Source: Loxodes magnus (taxonomy: Eukaryota; Ciliophora; Karyorelictea; Loxodida; Loxodidae). From it: a stretch of DNA of 64,000 nucleotides. Position 1 is the stretch's first letter. The number at the start of each line of letters is the position of its first letter. The translations under genes and the position numbers were made by a program. The DNA lies in assembly GCA_946699065.1 (NCBI GenBank), contig CAMPDV010001324.1:53842-117841 (forward strand). Reading direction: 5' to 3'. Shown piece after piece: positions 46,743 through 58,969 of the stretch. A model generated the notes under the pieces. It had not been told where the DNA came from, did no database searches, and saw nothing but the letters and a program-made list of their open reading frames with translations.

Positions 46743-47273
46743 ATGGAAGATTTTACCCACTGAATCTAAGTCATTATACAACTTTTAAGAGGAATTAGTG
46801 AAAATCACTTCTAAGCTATACTGTTAACTAGAACTAAATCATCCAAAAATTAGTTTATTAACTAATTTTCTAACCTTGTCACTTCTAAAACGAAGGAGAA
46901 ATATCTAGGAAGATAAAGAAAAGTAAGAGAATAATAGGGCTTTCAAAGGAAGTAGTTCAACTATAGAAACTGATAAGAAGAAGAGGAAGATGATTTAAAA
47001 ATAGTACGATATGCTTAGAATGACAATAGATCGTTAAATGGTTTAACTATATCTTAGTGATTTTAGAAGCTAAGTATTTAATAAGCTTAATCAACATTAG
47101 AGAAATATCCAATTAGACTAATCTATAAAAAGAATTTTGAAAGTACTTCTAAGCTAGAATAAATGCTTAATATTATAATGTATACTCTTTGATATATCAA
47201 GAGGATAAATTAGAAGAGATATTTAATTGTTGTATTTTCTTATATGAGATAGAGTAACAAGTAAAATATTTGA
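46743..47273 (+). CDS. Intact 176-codon ORF, unrecognised
   Basis: ATG 46743 to TGA 47271-47273 without a break; internal TGA codons (about four) are read as Trp and many TAA/TAG as Gln. It begins MEDFTHWIQVIIQLLRGISE, contains EEEDDLKIVRYAQNDNRSLN, GLTISQWFQKLS and ENFESTSKL-type charged helices, and ends LIVVFSYMRQSNKQNI. It shares its first 75 codons or so and its divergent promoter with the long genes at 9095 and 62170. This is the best preserved of the two R copies, since copy 1 has lost the ATG. Function unknown. Confidence 0.6.
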
Positions 47274-47339
47274 GAGCTCTTAGTAATTTAAAAAATAAAA
47301 AAAATAGATAAGAGGCGAAGTTGAATAGAAGTAGTCTTA

Positions 47340-48720
47340 GAGTTCAGCCTTTAAATCCTTATCTCTAATTTTCTTTATTAGTTACACTCTATTTGAGACG
47401 TTAAGAGATTTAATGCTTTAGCCTAGCAGATAAACTTTCCTCTCAGTTTTCTTTAAAATTCTTCATATTTTTTTCTTTTATCAATATCCATGGTGCAAAT
47501 TTTCTCTGCTTAAATCATTTTTATATTCCTTATAAAATGCTGCTTAAGTTTTCTTAATTAATTTCATCTATGAAAATATTTAATTGATTTTTCCTATTTT
47601 TTTTTGATTCAGTCAGAATTTTATCCTTGCTTCTTGTCTCATTTTAATATAATTATCAATTTCTTAGCATCCTTATCTAATTATAAATTTTACTTATTTT
47701 GCCTGCTATTAGAATCTTTTCTTAATTTTATTGCTTCAACTGTATATTAGTGCCTTCTCATTTAATTTTTACAAAGTCACATATCATTTTGGTCGCTTTT
47801 CGGATGTGTTCTGATCATTTGTCATAGTATGCTTAGCTATCTAAATTTTAGAATTCGCTAAGATCTATTTTCTCGAATCATTATTTGAATTTCTTTGAAT
47901 CTTCTATAGCTTTAATTTTTGAAAGTATATCCTTTTAATTTATGGGCTTTTCTATATTCTTCCGCAATTTTTATCTTTATTTGCCTGACTAATAATCTTC
48001 TATTGGTCTCTATAAAAGAATTTTGTGCTGATAATGTTAGGTGTGATATATTGATCTGCATCTTTGATCTCCTTCAATTCTAAATAAGTTTTAATTTTCC
48101 TCATTGGATCACGTTATATCTTTCATGGTTCCAATTTCTTTACATATTATTTTTCCATAATGTTATAGATGGGCTTCTACCTGGCTCAAATTTAAATACA
48201 TTTTAAATGCTCAATGAATCAGGTAGTTTTTAATGTTGTAGAATTCCTCTATATTTCTTTGCTCTTTTGACATTACAAATTCTACATTTCCACGTTTAAT
48301 TATTTCCGAATTGTGTGAGTGTTTCTTTATTTTTGAATCAAATAATAATTATTTCTGTCTGGAGGAATTTCATATTCTCAATATTTTTACCTTATTTTTA
48401 ATTCAGATATCTGAGAAATGCTTGAACGATTTCATTTCTTGCCTTTCTGTCGTACTGAATCTTTGGTTGTAGTTCTTTTCTTCTAAATTTTTTTTCATAA
48501 GTAACTCCTAGTCTTTTAGCAGTTCCAAGCTTCTTATTCTCTTTCTGTTTTTTTTGCTTCTTTTCTCGTTCTTTTCTTCCTACATTTTAAAGATATGCCG
48601 AAAACTTTTTTCTTATTAAATGTTCTAATTTACCTACTTTTTTTGATAGGAAGCTTAGTTTTAAGAATTCTGTTCCCTTTTTCTTAGTACTTTCCTCCTA
48701 GTATTTTAAAGATTTTGCGG
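47340..48720 (-). mobile_element. LINE B copy 2: ORF1 and linker, endonuclease deleted
   Basis: The basic ORF1 head (RKKRTRKEAKKTEREY-like frame, about 48600) and YDRKARNEIVQAFLRYLN (about 48430) match copy 1. At about 48055 the sequence jumps straight to the linker, skipping the zinc knuckle and the whole endonuclease. The linker keeps about 220 bp more than copy 1, including EKILIAGKISKIYNQIRM. The two copies therefore carry complementary deletions. Confidence 0.75.
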
Positions 48721-48979
48721 CAGAGATGTTTTTCTTAAAAATAATATCAAAAATCTGATTAAGTAGTAAAAGCTATTTAATACCTTTATTAAATTTACCA
48801 AGTAGTCCCGATCTAAGATTGGCGGCATGTGGATTGGGAGATTGATACTTTATATAATAGCTTAATATTGTCTTTTAAATAATGTAATAATAGATATTTT
48901 AATTTATAATGGTTAGAATTTTTGATGCTAACTGTTATAAATTACCTTTATAGTTTTTGTAGTCTAAATAATAATAAAA

Positions 48980-50505
48980 ATGTAAGCGTTACCAAAATGC
49001 TTAATCTGCTTAGAAGATTACAACTTAACTAATGCTCTTCCAACTGTCTTACCTTGTGGACATATTTACTGTGGTTTGTGTTTGAATACTCAGTACTGAT
49101 TATAAGGCATAATGTAATGTCCTATTTGTTAAAAAGGATTCCATTTTAGATTTACTTAGCTTAAGAAAGTGATTTAATAAGAATGATATTTTAAAACTAA
49201 TAATACATATAAAAGATTTAAGATGCTAGATAGAAATTAAAAGAAACCAAAAGCTAAATTATGCAAAAATCTAAAACCATTACAACCAAATTATCAAACA
49301 TTACTAATACTCTCATAATACCATATACTAATATCATCCAATACACTACCATTAACCTACTTTTATCTACAACTAATAACACTCAAATATTATACAATCA
49401 TCCTAATTCCCTATTTACTAATATCTAAAACCAACTAAAATCTAATATAACATAAGCAGTCTAACTATATTCCACTATATAACCAGCTTTAATACAAAAG
49501 CTATCTAAATTAACTTAAAGTTAAATCTAACTAATAAGATAGAAACTATAATACAATACTAAGTAAGAAAAATTAAATAACAGTAAAGATAAACTAACCT
49601 AACACTTTTTATCATCCTATATTCACTTTTTTGATTACTAAATTTAAAAATTAAGTTTATTTAATATTTAAACAGAGTAAATAAGATAAGTCCAAGTTTA
49701 AATTACAATTCCTGATGCTAGTAAAAGTATAGAATATTAAAATAAGTTATATTTAATTGGAGGATATAACTAAAATTAAAATAAAAGAATAAAAGAAACT
49801 TGATAATTTGATTTTGAAGGTAATAATATAAAATTTAGTGATCTAAATGAGGGAAGAAGTGGCTTTGGAATAGCAGCTGCTTAAAAATATCTTTATGTGG
49901 TTGGAGGATTTACTGATAATTCTAAAGTTTTATAATCAGTAGAAAAGTTAAAGATAGGAAACTAAAGTAAATGATAAAACTGCTCTTAATTTCCATTCTA
50001 AATAACAGATTAAACTTTAGTAGTAGATAAAGATTAATAAAATATTTATTCTTTTGGAGGTATAAATTAGAAAAAATAATACTTAAAAGAAATATTAAAG
50101 TATAACATATAGAATGATAGATGGAGTAAGTAAAATTTGAATCTTCCTGAGGCCGTTACTTTTCCTATAGTTTCTTTACAACCTTTTGTCATATTTGGAG
50201 GTCTAAAAAATTGATCTACGAAAGAATATTCAAGAAGAATATATAAAAGAAACAAAGAATAATGAGAATAAAGTTAAATTTTTAAAGATATTTTAGCTTT
50301 AACAGAGATGAAAATAAGAGGTAAATATGGATATGTTTTTGCTATAGAATAGCCAAGAATTTCAATAATGAGGATTGATTTAGAGAAATTGAGTTATAGA
50401 AGTATTGAAAGTAAGTGACTGATAAACATAATAATATTTATATTATTAATAGTATTTATAATAAATATAATCTCATATGTAAAGAAGTAGTTTAAAGATC
50501 TATAA
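48980..50505 (+). CDS. RING finger / coiled-coil / Kelch / TM protein, copy 2
   Basis: The ATG at 48980; RING, intron (49169-49215), coiled coil and four Kelch blades are as in copy 1, and the frame is unbroken. Relative to copy 1 the Kelch part has many amino-acid replacements with no frame damage (for example FTDNSKVL for ITNNYQAL, and a Trp TGA replaced by AGA), and the TM helix is one codon shorter (INIIIFILLIVFIINIIS). This pattern is what two selected paralogues would show. Same uncertainty over whether the TGA before the TM helix is Trp or the stop. Confidence 0.8.
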
Positions 50506-50939
50506 TTAGTTAAATATGTTATTAATTATTAAAATATTTAAAGCATCTGAAATAAATAAAGAATCAAATTTTATCTAAATATATTTAAAAATCTATTATT
50601 CATATATTATCATTATTCAGATACTAACATACAACTTAAAATATACCAAAACATATTCAACACAGTCAAAAAAGCTACCTTTAAATACATCCTTATATTC
50701 AAATTATACAAGTACTACTTAGATTACTCTACTATTTATCTAATCAAAACTATAATTAAATAATCATTAAGCTATACCTATACCTATATCTATATACTAA
50801 TTAAATCATCGCTATTATCATCAAATCAACATCTTCAAATCTAAAATACATTATTTCCTTTAATCATTTAACTAATTACTGTATATACTTAAAATGTCAC
50901 CTTGACATTTAAAAATTTGTGAGACTTATCACTCTTCAA

Positions 50940-53900
50940 ATACTGAATATAGAGAAGAATTAATGCCTTGAAGTACTTAACAAGGAATCTCTGCTATAGT
51001 AAATAAAATAGAATAAAGTATATAATTTATCTCAAGTAAAGCATTCTAAGGTACAATTAACTAATGGTGTTATATTGATATGAATTGAATGCCCTTGAAG
51101 CACATTATGGGTCTGAGGTTAAATAGTTTAATTTGAAAGTATTGATTATCTAAGTATAGGGTTTTGTAATTGGAATAAGGATATGAGTAATTAGATGGCT
51201 GCATACTATAATCCTTAGATAACTACATAATTGCAGTTTAAAATAATTGACATATAAAAATGTAAATTTAAATTTGATACAGCTGCAACCATTTGATAGA
51301 ATGCCTACTATACTGAATAATTTAAAAATCTATATTAATTTCCAGAATTAACTAAACAAATCATATAGAAGAGAAATTATAAGTATATAAGCTCAGAACC
51401 TAATAATTAAATTTCCGAAAAGATCTTTAAGACCGTCATTTGCTTATTGATAGCCCTTATTGCATCTATGAAGATTATGACACTTTTGAAGATGTAACTA
51501 CTATTGAGACATAAGGGAATGACTATAGTATAAGATTTGAAATAAAAGTTTTATTCTTTATAATTAAGTGTATATAAATATGTTTCCTAGTAGTAAAGCA
51601 GTAGAGATAGATTTAGAAATAAAAATATTACACCGATTGCTACTTGATCTAGTTAAAATAGAAGGATGTATAAATGTTGATAGGAAGTGATGAAACATTT
51701 AAATGTCTTTAATTGGAAGAAGAAATCTTACAATTAAAGATGTCCAAATATCTTTTTAGTTTAAATATTAATTTTGATCAATTGCTTAATTAAATTTTCT
51801 TACATTTCCTTCTTCTTTATGTTAAGAAACTAGTACGATTTTTTGATGTCTTAATTTAGATTTTTTTAGATTTGCTTTCTTGCTTAGTGTTCTTTATGAG
51901 TTGAAGTGTTGATTGAAAGGGTAATTTATGGTTGTTGTTATTTAATATAAGAGGTTTGAAGTTGGTTAGGTTTGTAAGGTATTGGAAGAGCTATATGAGA
52001 TTTTTTGTTTGTAGCTAAAGAGTAAGTGTTTAGGTATTATTGGATGACTATGAGAGTGTTAAGTAATAACTGATAGTACTAGATAAGTTTGGCCTGATTT
52101 TGTTAGAAAGGATATGAATTTTAGATATTAGTATGCTTATATTAGTAGCAAATTAGATTTGCTTAATAGCTCTAAATAGGTCTAGCATCTTAATTAAGCT
52201 ATATAGCAATATAGGATTATTTATTAATGGCTTAGATTCTAAGCATCTATTTAGAATAACTAAACTATTGACTCTTTTATACAAATTGCATAATTTGAAT
52301 GGATATTAAAAAATAATAAAAAGCTTAGTTTAGATTGCAAATGGCTTCAGTAGCTATATGGCTTTCAGCTTTTTAGATCATTAGATGGCCTAAAATATCT
52401 CATTAGGCTACCTTAAGAGATTATAAAGGATCAATAGATACTCAGGAACAACCAAAGTTAAGTAGATTTATAAATCAAACTCTTTATAAGGGGATTAAGA
52501 ACCTAACTACTCTACCAAATTAATTAGACAAGTAAACTACGGATAAATTCCCTATCAATGGAATTTCTAGCTAAAATTATCAATATGGATAGTTTAAAGC
52601 AGCAAAAATAGTAAAAAAGAAACTAATCTTTAAGAATAAAGGCTTAAGTTAATATCTAGTAAAAGAGTTGGAAAACCAATTTCAAAAATAAATATATACT
52701 GTAAAAATTAAAGCAGCAGGCTGTTATAGTTCCAAACAAACAAAATAAGAGCAATTAAATTTAGAACTTATTAAATACCAAATTAAGTGTTTAGTGAGCA
52801 AAAAACTATGGAAGTAGTAAAAGATACTTAAGGAAATATTTATTAAGAAGGATTATAACAAGAAGCCTCGGAGGAATAAAACAAGTATAAAAGGAATTTA
52901 AATCATTCAATCAAAAAAATTTACCGATGTAAGCAATTCTTTGCTGCTTATAAATCAATTTATTGAAATAGTTTCTCGTAATTATTCTGAAAGTTGGCCT
53001 TAAGAGTAGATTGTAAGAAATGTCCCTGAGTTATTGGATATCTTTAGAATAATGAGACTTGTTCATAAGAGAAAAATGTAATGGTAAAAATAAGGATTAT
53101 AGTTAGTAGATGAGAATAGGAGGCCCAGAACTTGATTTTACCTTAAGATATAGTTTAATTATTTTGGAGAATATTCCAGACAACAATGAGATTGAGTATT
53201 TACGAATTTTAGAACTTGAGTAGTTTGTTTATCTTTGTTGGAGCTGTTAGAGGCGATCTCCATTATAAAGGTTTGTATGAGGACTTGGATGAATAAAGTA
53301 TGAATTATAAAAAGTAGTTAGGAGTCTTAGATGCTTTAGCATATGATTTAGTATTAGGGCTTGAAAATGATCCTGATAATATCTATTGAATTATCGGCGA
53401 ACAATTGTTTTGGTAATAATTAGAGGAAGATTGTTGATAAGCAGAGTAATTTTAGAGGTTTAATATGGAAAAAATAAGAGATAAATGTCTCTAAGCATTT
53501 GATTTAAAGTTAGTAATTGAAAATAATTAGGGTATTGTTAGTAACCCTGTTCTAGTTATTACAAATATTGGTTATACTATCCCTTTTAAAGCTATTTAAA
53601 ATAAATATTAAGCATTCCCTAGCTAGCCTCACAATTAAATTAATATTTTCTTTCAATAAAGTTAAGCTTTCAAGTCTTAAGTATAAAATTAGTGCTTTTA
53701 TTATATTTTGGTATTTAGCGTTTTTATTAGATTTATAGCCTTTAATGAAAGAAGAAATTAAACTAATATAAAATGAGTTAGAAGGGTATTGACTTAATTC
53801 TAGCTATAAGAGTGTTGATGCTAATTCATTAACTTTTAAATAGCATTAGTCTCTATTATTGTATAAGATAGACTTATAAAATAAGAGCTAATTAATATAT

Positions 53901-55015
53901 ATTCATTACAATATTGTTGTGTAGTGAACATTCCTGCTCTAAAGGAGTAATCATTGTATTTCAAAAAATCTATTCTTTAGGTAAATTTCTAAATTAAAAG
54001 GACTTTAGCTATGAGAATAATAGACTATTAGTGAAATTATAGAAAATATCCAGAAATTATAGTTAATTTAAATTCCTGAAAGGCTTTTCAGATTTTGTTT
54101 GAAACAATCTTAAAATAAAAATTTAGTTTATTCAAATCTGCTTTTTAAATGAATAATGCTTTAATCTAACTAAACAAATGATTAAGTCTAAAGCTAGCAA
54201 ATTAAATAGCTTTCAATTTATAGATAAGTCATTAATACGATTTATTAAGCCTTTTTAAAGGAAAATTTAAGCAAGCTAGCAAAATATAAGAGCTATTAAA
54301 ATATAGCCATTATTAATTTACCTTATCTTACTAAAACGTAATATTCCTTTAGAAAATGAAGCTGCTTATTTAGTGTTTTTAAGATTTATAGAATATCTAA
54401 ATTTAGAATTGCTTTAATAGCTATAATAAGCTTAATAAATATGCTAAAGTAAAGCTTTTGATCTTAGTTCAATTTAGAAAGTTTAGTAAAAGGTATAAAA
54501 GGACTAGAATTACAATTACATTCTTATTTATTTTTAAATTAAAGAGTCTGAATCTTCGTTTTCTTTAAGAAGACTCATATAGCAATTTGAATAATGCATT
54601 TACTAGTTGGTTTGGTAGATTTCTATTTAGATAAGCTTAAATGGTATAAATTAAATGAATAGAATAAAAATAACTTCTTAATCATTTTAATTACTTAAAA
54701 CTAAATAAAATGCTTGATGGTATAAAAGAACTTGCTACTACTAATAGTAGAACTAGTTTATATAAATCAAAAGCTACTACAAGGATATTTATTGGCTTTA
54801 TATTACAATTGTAGCTATTTAGGTTTATAAAGTCAATCAATCATTTTCAAATTTATGAGAACCCGATTCAGTTCATTTCAAATGTTTTTCCTAAAGCAGT
54901 TAGCAAAATAATTTGATAACATTACTAAAATAGATATCCTAAGCATAAGTAAATTTGGTAAATAAGGATATCTATTTATTAAAACTTCCACTAAATCTTG
55001 AAGAGTTTATGATAT
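50940..55015 (+). CDS. Large unrecognised gene, version with alternative 3' half
   Basis: The 5' part (to 53353) is the near-identical module described at 22571. It continues in frame with LGLENDPDNIYWIIGEQLFW, QQLEEDCWQAEQFQRFN and NQGIVSNPVLVITNIGYTIP. After a step near 53660 it reads SAFIIFWYLAFLLDLQPLMK, QNELEGYWLNSSYKSVDANS and PLENEAAYLVFLRFIEYLNL. It ends near LPLNLEEFMIQLLNTGYNN at about 55010, right where LINE A copy 2 begins. Mostly helical, with a hydrophobic segment near 53690. No NACHT or other domain is recognisable in this version. Several frame steps: introns or decay. Confidence 0.45.
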
Positions 55016-55020
55016 AGCTT

Positions 55021-58000
55021 CTTAACACTGGATATAATAATATTAAATAATACCATTTATAAATCATTTAATTGCTTAATATCTTAATAAGCTAAGTCTC
55101 ATAACTTTAACCATCTAATTCATTATTAATAACTCATATTCTAAATCAATAAAACTAACCTTATAATTATCAATTCCCTAATTATTAGATACTAAAACAC
55201 TTCATTTTTACCACCATCTTGAGGCTTATTCCCATTTAAAATAGACTTTTCATTTAATTAACTTTAAGAACAAATATTTAAAACTACTTGAACAAATATT
55301 GCTAAGAAAACCTATTTTAACTACTAAAATATTAGCAAAGCTGATTAAATAAAGTTACCATGCTAGTAAGATTTACTTTCTTAATCAGATAAATTAACTT
55401 AACTTATTTATTAGCTAATTAAATGCTACCTAAGAAATAGTAAACTTCTTAAGAACAACAAATCACTTTAATAAAAATGTTAATCAAATTAAGTTACTGA
55501 TATAAATCAGATACTTCATTTTAATTATCTTCAAAAAGTTCAACCATCGTTCTTTCCATCTTCCAACTTTTCCCGTTGTTTCTTGTGCTTTCTTATTGTT
55601 CTTCTTTAGGCTCAAATCAATTATCTGTGTTTTGTTCTACAATTTCAATTCTTTTTTTTCGTAGATTCTTATGAAAAATTTGTATCTGAAGATCTGCATC
55701 CATTTACTTATGAGAAGTGAACTGTAAGTTTATTGAGAGTTAATCGTAAGTTGCTAGTTTTTCCAAGTTTTTTCCAGGAAATCTATCAGAGATATTTCTA
55801 ACTATGTCCTAATAGTAGACACATTCCAAGATATGTCTAAACATGTCTTTTCCACCAATTTTACAAAGGTAATTTTTTACAGGATAATGACGCATATATA
55901 AGTCATATTGAAAACTGTAAGAATTAGTTCGTAATTTAAAGATTGAGATTATTTCTTTTTTATATTCTTTGTTTAGTTTATTATAATTTATTTCAGGAAA
56001 TTTCTAAAATCCTACAAGTTGCTCTCTAAATATCTGTGCAGTGGGCATGTCTCTATATAGTATAGTTGCTTCTTAATAGAATTTGTTTCTTATTTTTTTC
56101 TTCAATAAGATTCTCAAAAGAAAGTTAATTAGAAATCATGATTTGGTCGTCATTGCTAATTCCGTAATATTAAAACATCCTTTTAACTTACTAAAAGTAC
56201 AAAGATTTTTAGTTTCAATTGTATTCAAAGAGTCTTCCTATATCGAATTCCGGATAAGTCCTAGTTTCTTTCTTTTTTTTAAAGTAGAAACGGAAAAAGC
56301 GACTAACCATAATATGCTCAAAAGAGAGTCAGTTAAAGTCTACGTAACAGGAATCATTAAAGACAGAGATAGGCGACTGTAAAGTCTTCCTCGCAATTAT
56401 ACGCATACTTTTATTTATCTTCTCTTTCATAAACTATGAGCACTCATTATAATTCAAAGAACTAATTCTCAAACTTATTCAGCCTTAGGCAACGTAAACA
56501 TGCGACAAAGCATTTTAAAGTGTCAGGGAGTAACATTCTTGTATCGGCTGAGAGTATAAATTAATTTCTTTACCAATTCTAAATATGTTTAAATTCTCTA
56601 TTTATAGTAATTGATCAAATGACCATTTTCTTGTATTATGACTCCGAGGTGTGTCACTTGATTCTTCTATTTGATATGTTAATCTTCCAGTTTCAAGTTT
56701 TATTAGATTTTTAGCTCTTCTTTTTATAAAAAATTGTATTGCTTCAGTTTTATTATTTTTTATTTACAGAAAAATTCACGGAAAAACTCTATTGCATTAA
56801 TCTATAAGTTATTACATCTTTTAAGCAGAACAAGAAATGAGTATAAGGTCATCTGCCCACGCTCTGCATACAAAGTTCATATTGTGCAGATTGATACCTA
56901 GATGTGTATTTCTTTCCTATAGATGTCTAATCACTATATCATAATATAAGAGGAGGAGTACAGGAGAATGTGAACTCCCTTGCATAACTTCATTGTTGTA
57001 ATGAAGTCATCGAGTTGTTTACCCATCGATTAGAAAAGAGGAATTCAGGTTACTGTAGAAAGACTCTAGTGCCAGTATCAATCTCAGAGAAAGTTTTATT
57101 CTCTAAGATGCTGAAAAAGTGTTCTTCTTCAATACTATCAAACATCTTCTCAACATAAATAAGATTAGATGCCTCCTTGTTTAGCAGATCTATATAAATA
57201 ATACACTATGATCTTACTGAATCCTATTCTAATCCAATAAAAGGAAATCTAGCATATAAAAGATTACTTTTATCTAATAGATAAAACAGACTACTAAGAA
57301 TAAGACTGGAATAAGTTATCTTTTTTGTAAGAAACTAAATAGACATCAATTAGTATGCTTATGGTTAATGGCTCTAAACATGAATTGGATAATTTAAGAG
57401 AAATAAAAATGTAAGGATTTGCAGATAAATTATAATAGATAAAAAAAACCTTCTTAAATCTGCTGTTCCTTCTCGTAATGTATAGACATAAATACATTCA
57501 TAAATGCCAAAGTTAAGTAGAATACTATCTATAACTCTATTAATTCTTTAGCCTCATTTTTAAATCTAGAGATGATAAGAGATAAAACTTGAAAATATTG
57601 AATAGAAGGAGCAAATTATACTAAGAAAGACTTTCCTGATAAGATTCTTATTGCCACTTTTATATCCTAATATAGAAAAAAAGATTGAGTAAAAGTACAA
57701 GAGTGGTCTATAGTGTTAACTTCTATGCTATTGAAATAAATATTTGTTGTCCATACTTAGAAAATAAAAAGGAAGGAGAAGAACTTAAGGAGAGAATCTT
57801 TAAATGGTTAAAGAAATCACCAGATGAGTAGTATGAAATAAAAAAATTCCTGTTATCATTAAAATTACTCTAAATTATTGAAACTCTGAGATCATACATA
57901 AATTCTGCTAAAGAAGGGGGAGCTTAAGTAGTTACTTTAACTTTCAATTCCAGGATTATAAGATCAATTACCCTCAGGAACTAAATTTTTGAGGATAGCT

Positions 58001-58190
58001 GAAAAATGAAAATTTTTACTAGTGGCAGAGTATCATTAAAAATGTTGAGATATTTGACCTTAAGAAAATGTTCTAATGTAGCAAAATATATTTCTGATAT
58101 TTATATTTTTGTAAATAGAGGAATAGTCACTGTAGATAATTCTGTTAAATTCATAAATTATGGAGCAAAAACATTATAGCTTTGTTCTTT
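55021..58190 (-). mobile_element. LINE A (non-LTR retrotransposon), copy 2, dead
   Basis: Same element as at 2826-5960, ending at TGA 55484-55486. Here the active-site region is in frame (VCRAWADDLIL, about 56840-56870), and a run with one more A near 56095 keeps the C-terminal domain in frame with the preceding frame, where copy 1 is broken. Other lesions are private to this copy, including a short deletion in the AKK-x-IELNL region near 56705. Motif A carries the same Asp-to-Tyr change (YVEKMFDS) as copy 1, so both descend from one already inactive element. Confidence 0.85.
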
Positions 58191-58969
58191 TGCTTAAAAT
58201 TAGGATTTTTAAACAGTGCTCTATTGACCTTAAAACAAGTCTGTGAGTATATATTTATATTTTGAATTACAAACATCTTGTTGAGAAGGAAAGGTTAAAA
58301 ATGATAAGAATTTCTATTTATGCAATATAAAAGAGAATAAAACAATAAACTTAATAAAAGAAGTAAGTGTTTATCTATAACAGATAGTAAAACTAGTATT
58401 AAGATTATTAATTAAACTTTAGTTTGACTCTTCAAATAATAAGAAAAAGAAGAGAAATAAGTAAAGTAATTTAAATTTTTAAGAAGTATAGTAGAAATAA
58501 AAGCTAGTTATGAAATATAACTTAGCAAAAAAAATTGAAGAGCAACGAAATAATAATAGTTTTGGAGTATAAAATGTGATATAATCTCAAATAGGAAGTA
58601 CTTGAAAGATTTAAAATAAACTCTAAGAAAATTAAGAAGATTGAAGATTTAAGAAGCTATATGAATGAAGACTTAATTAAAGAAAGGAAAATAAAATTTC
58701 TTTCAAATGAGATTAATGGATTTTTTAGTAAAAAATGACTAAATAATTTTTGCTATAAGATAATAGATTATGTAAGAAAATGAAAAAAAAGAAGAACAGA
58801 GCATATATAGGTAAATAGGAGTATCAAATTAACTAGTGAATAAACAAAGAATAATTAAAATATAAATGATCATATAAGCAAAGGCACTTACTCTAGGTTT
58901 TAAATGTAACTTAATGAGTATAATAGCTTTATAAAAACCTAAAATAAACAGTATTTCAAGGACAGTTTT

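Larger units (their letters stand above)
44330..53353. repeat. Segmental duplication block R, copy 2
   Basis: Second copy of 14885-24988 in direct orientation. It lacks the 1.29 kb that in copy 1 holds the LINE B endonuclease and zinc knuckle (junction near 48055) but keeps about 220 bp of LINE B linker (about 47565-47785) lost from copy 1. Beyond 53353 the sequence differs from copy 1 while the reading frame continues. Confidence 0.92.
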
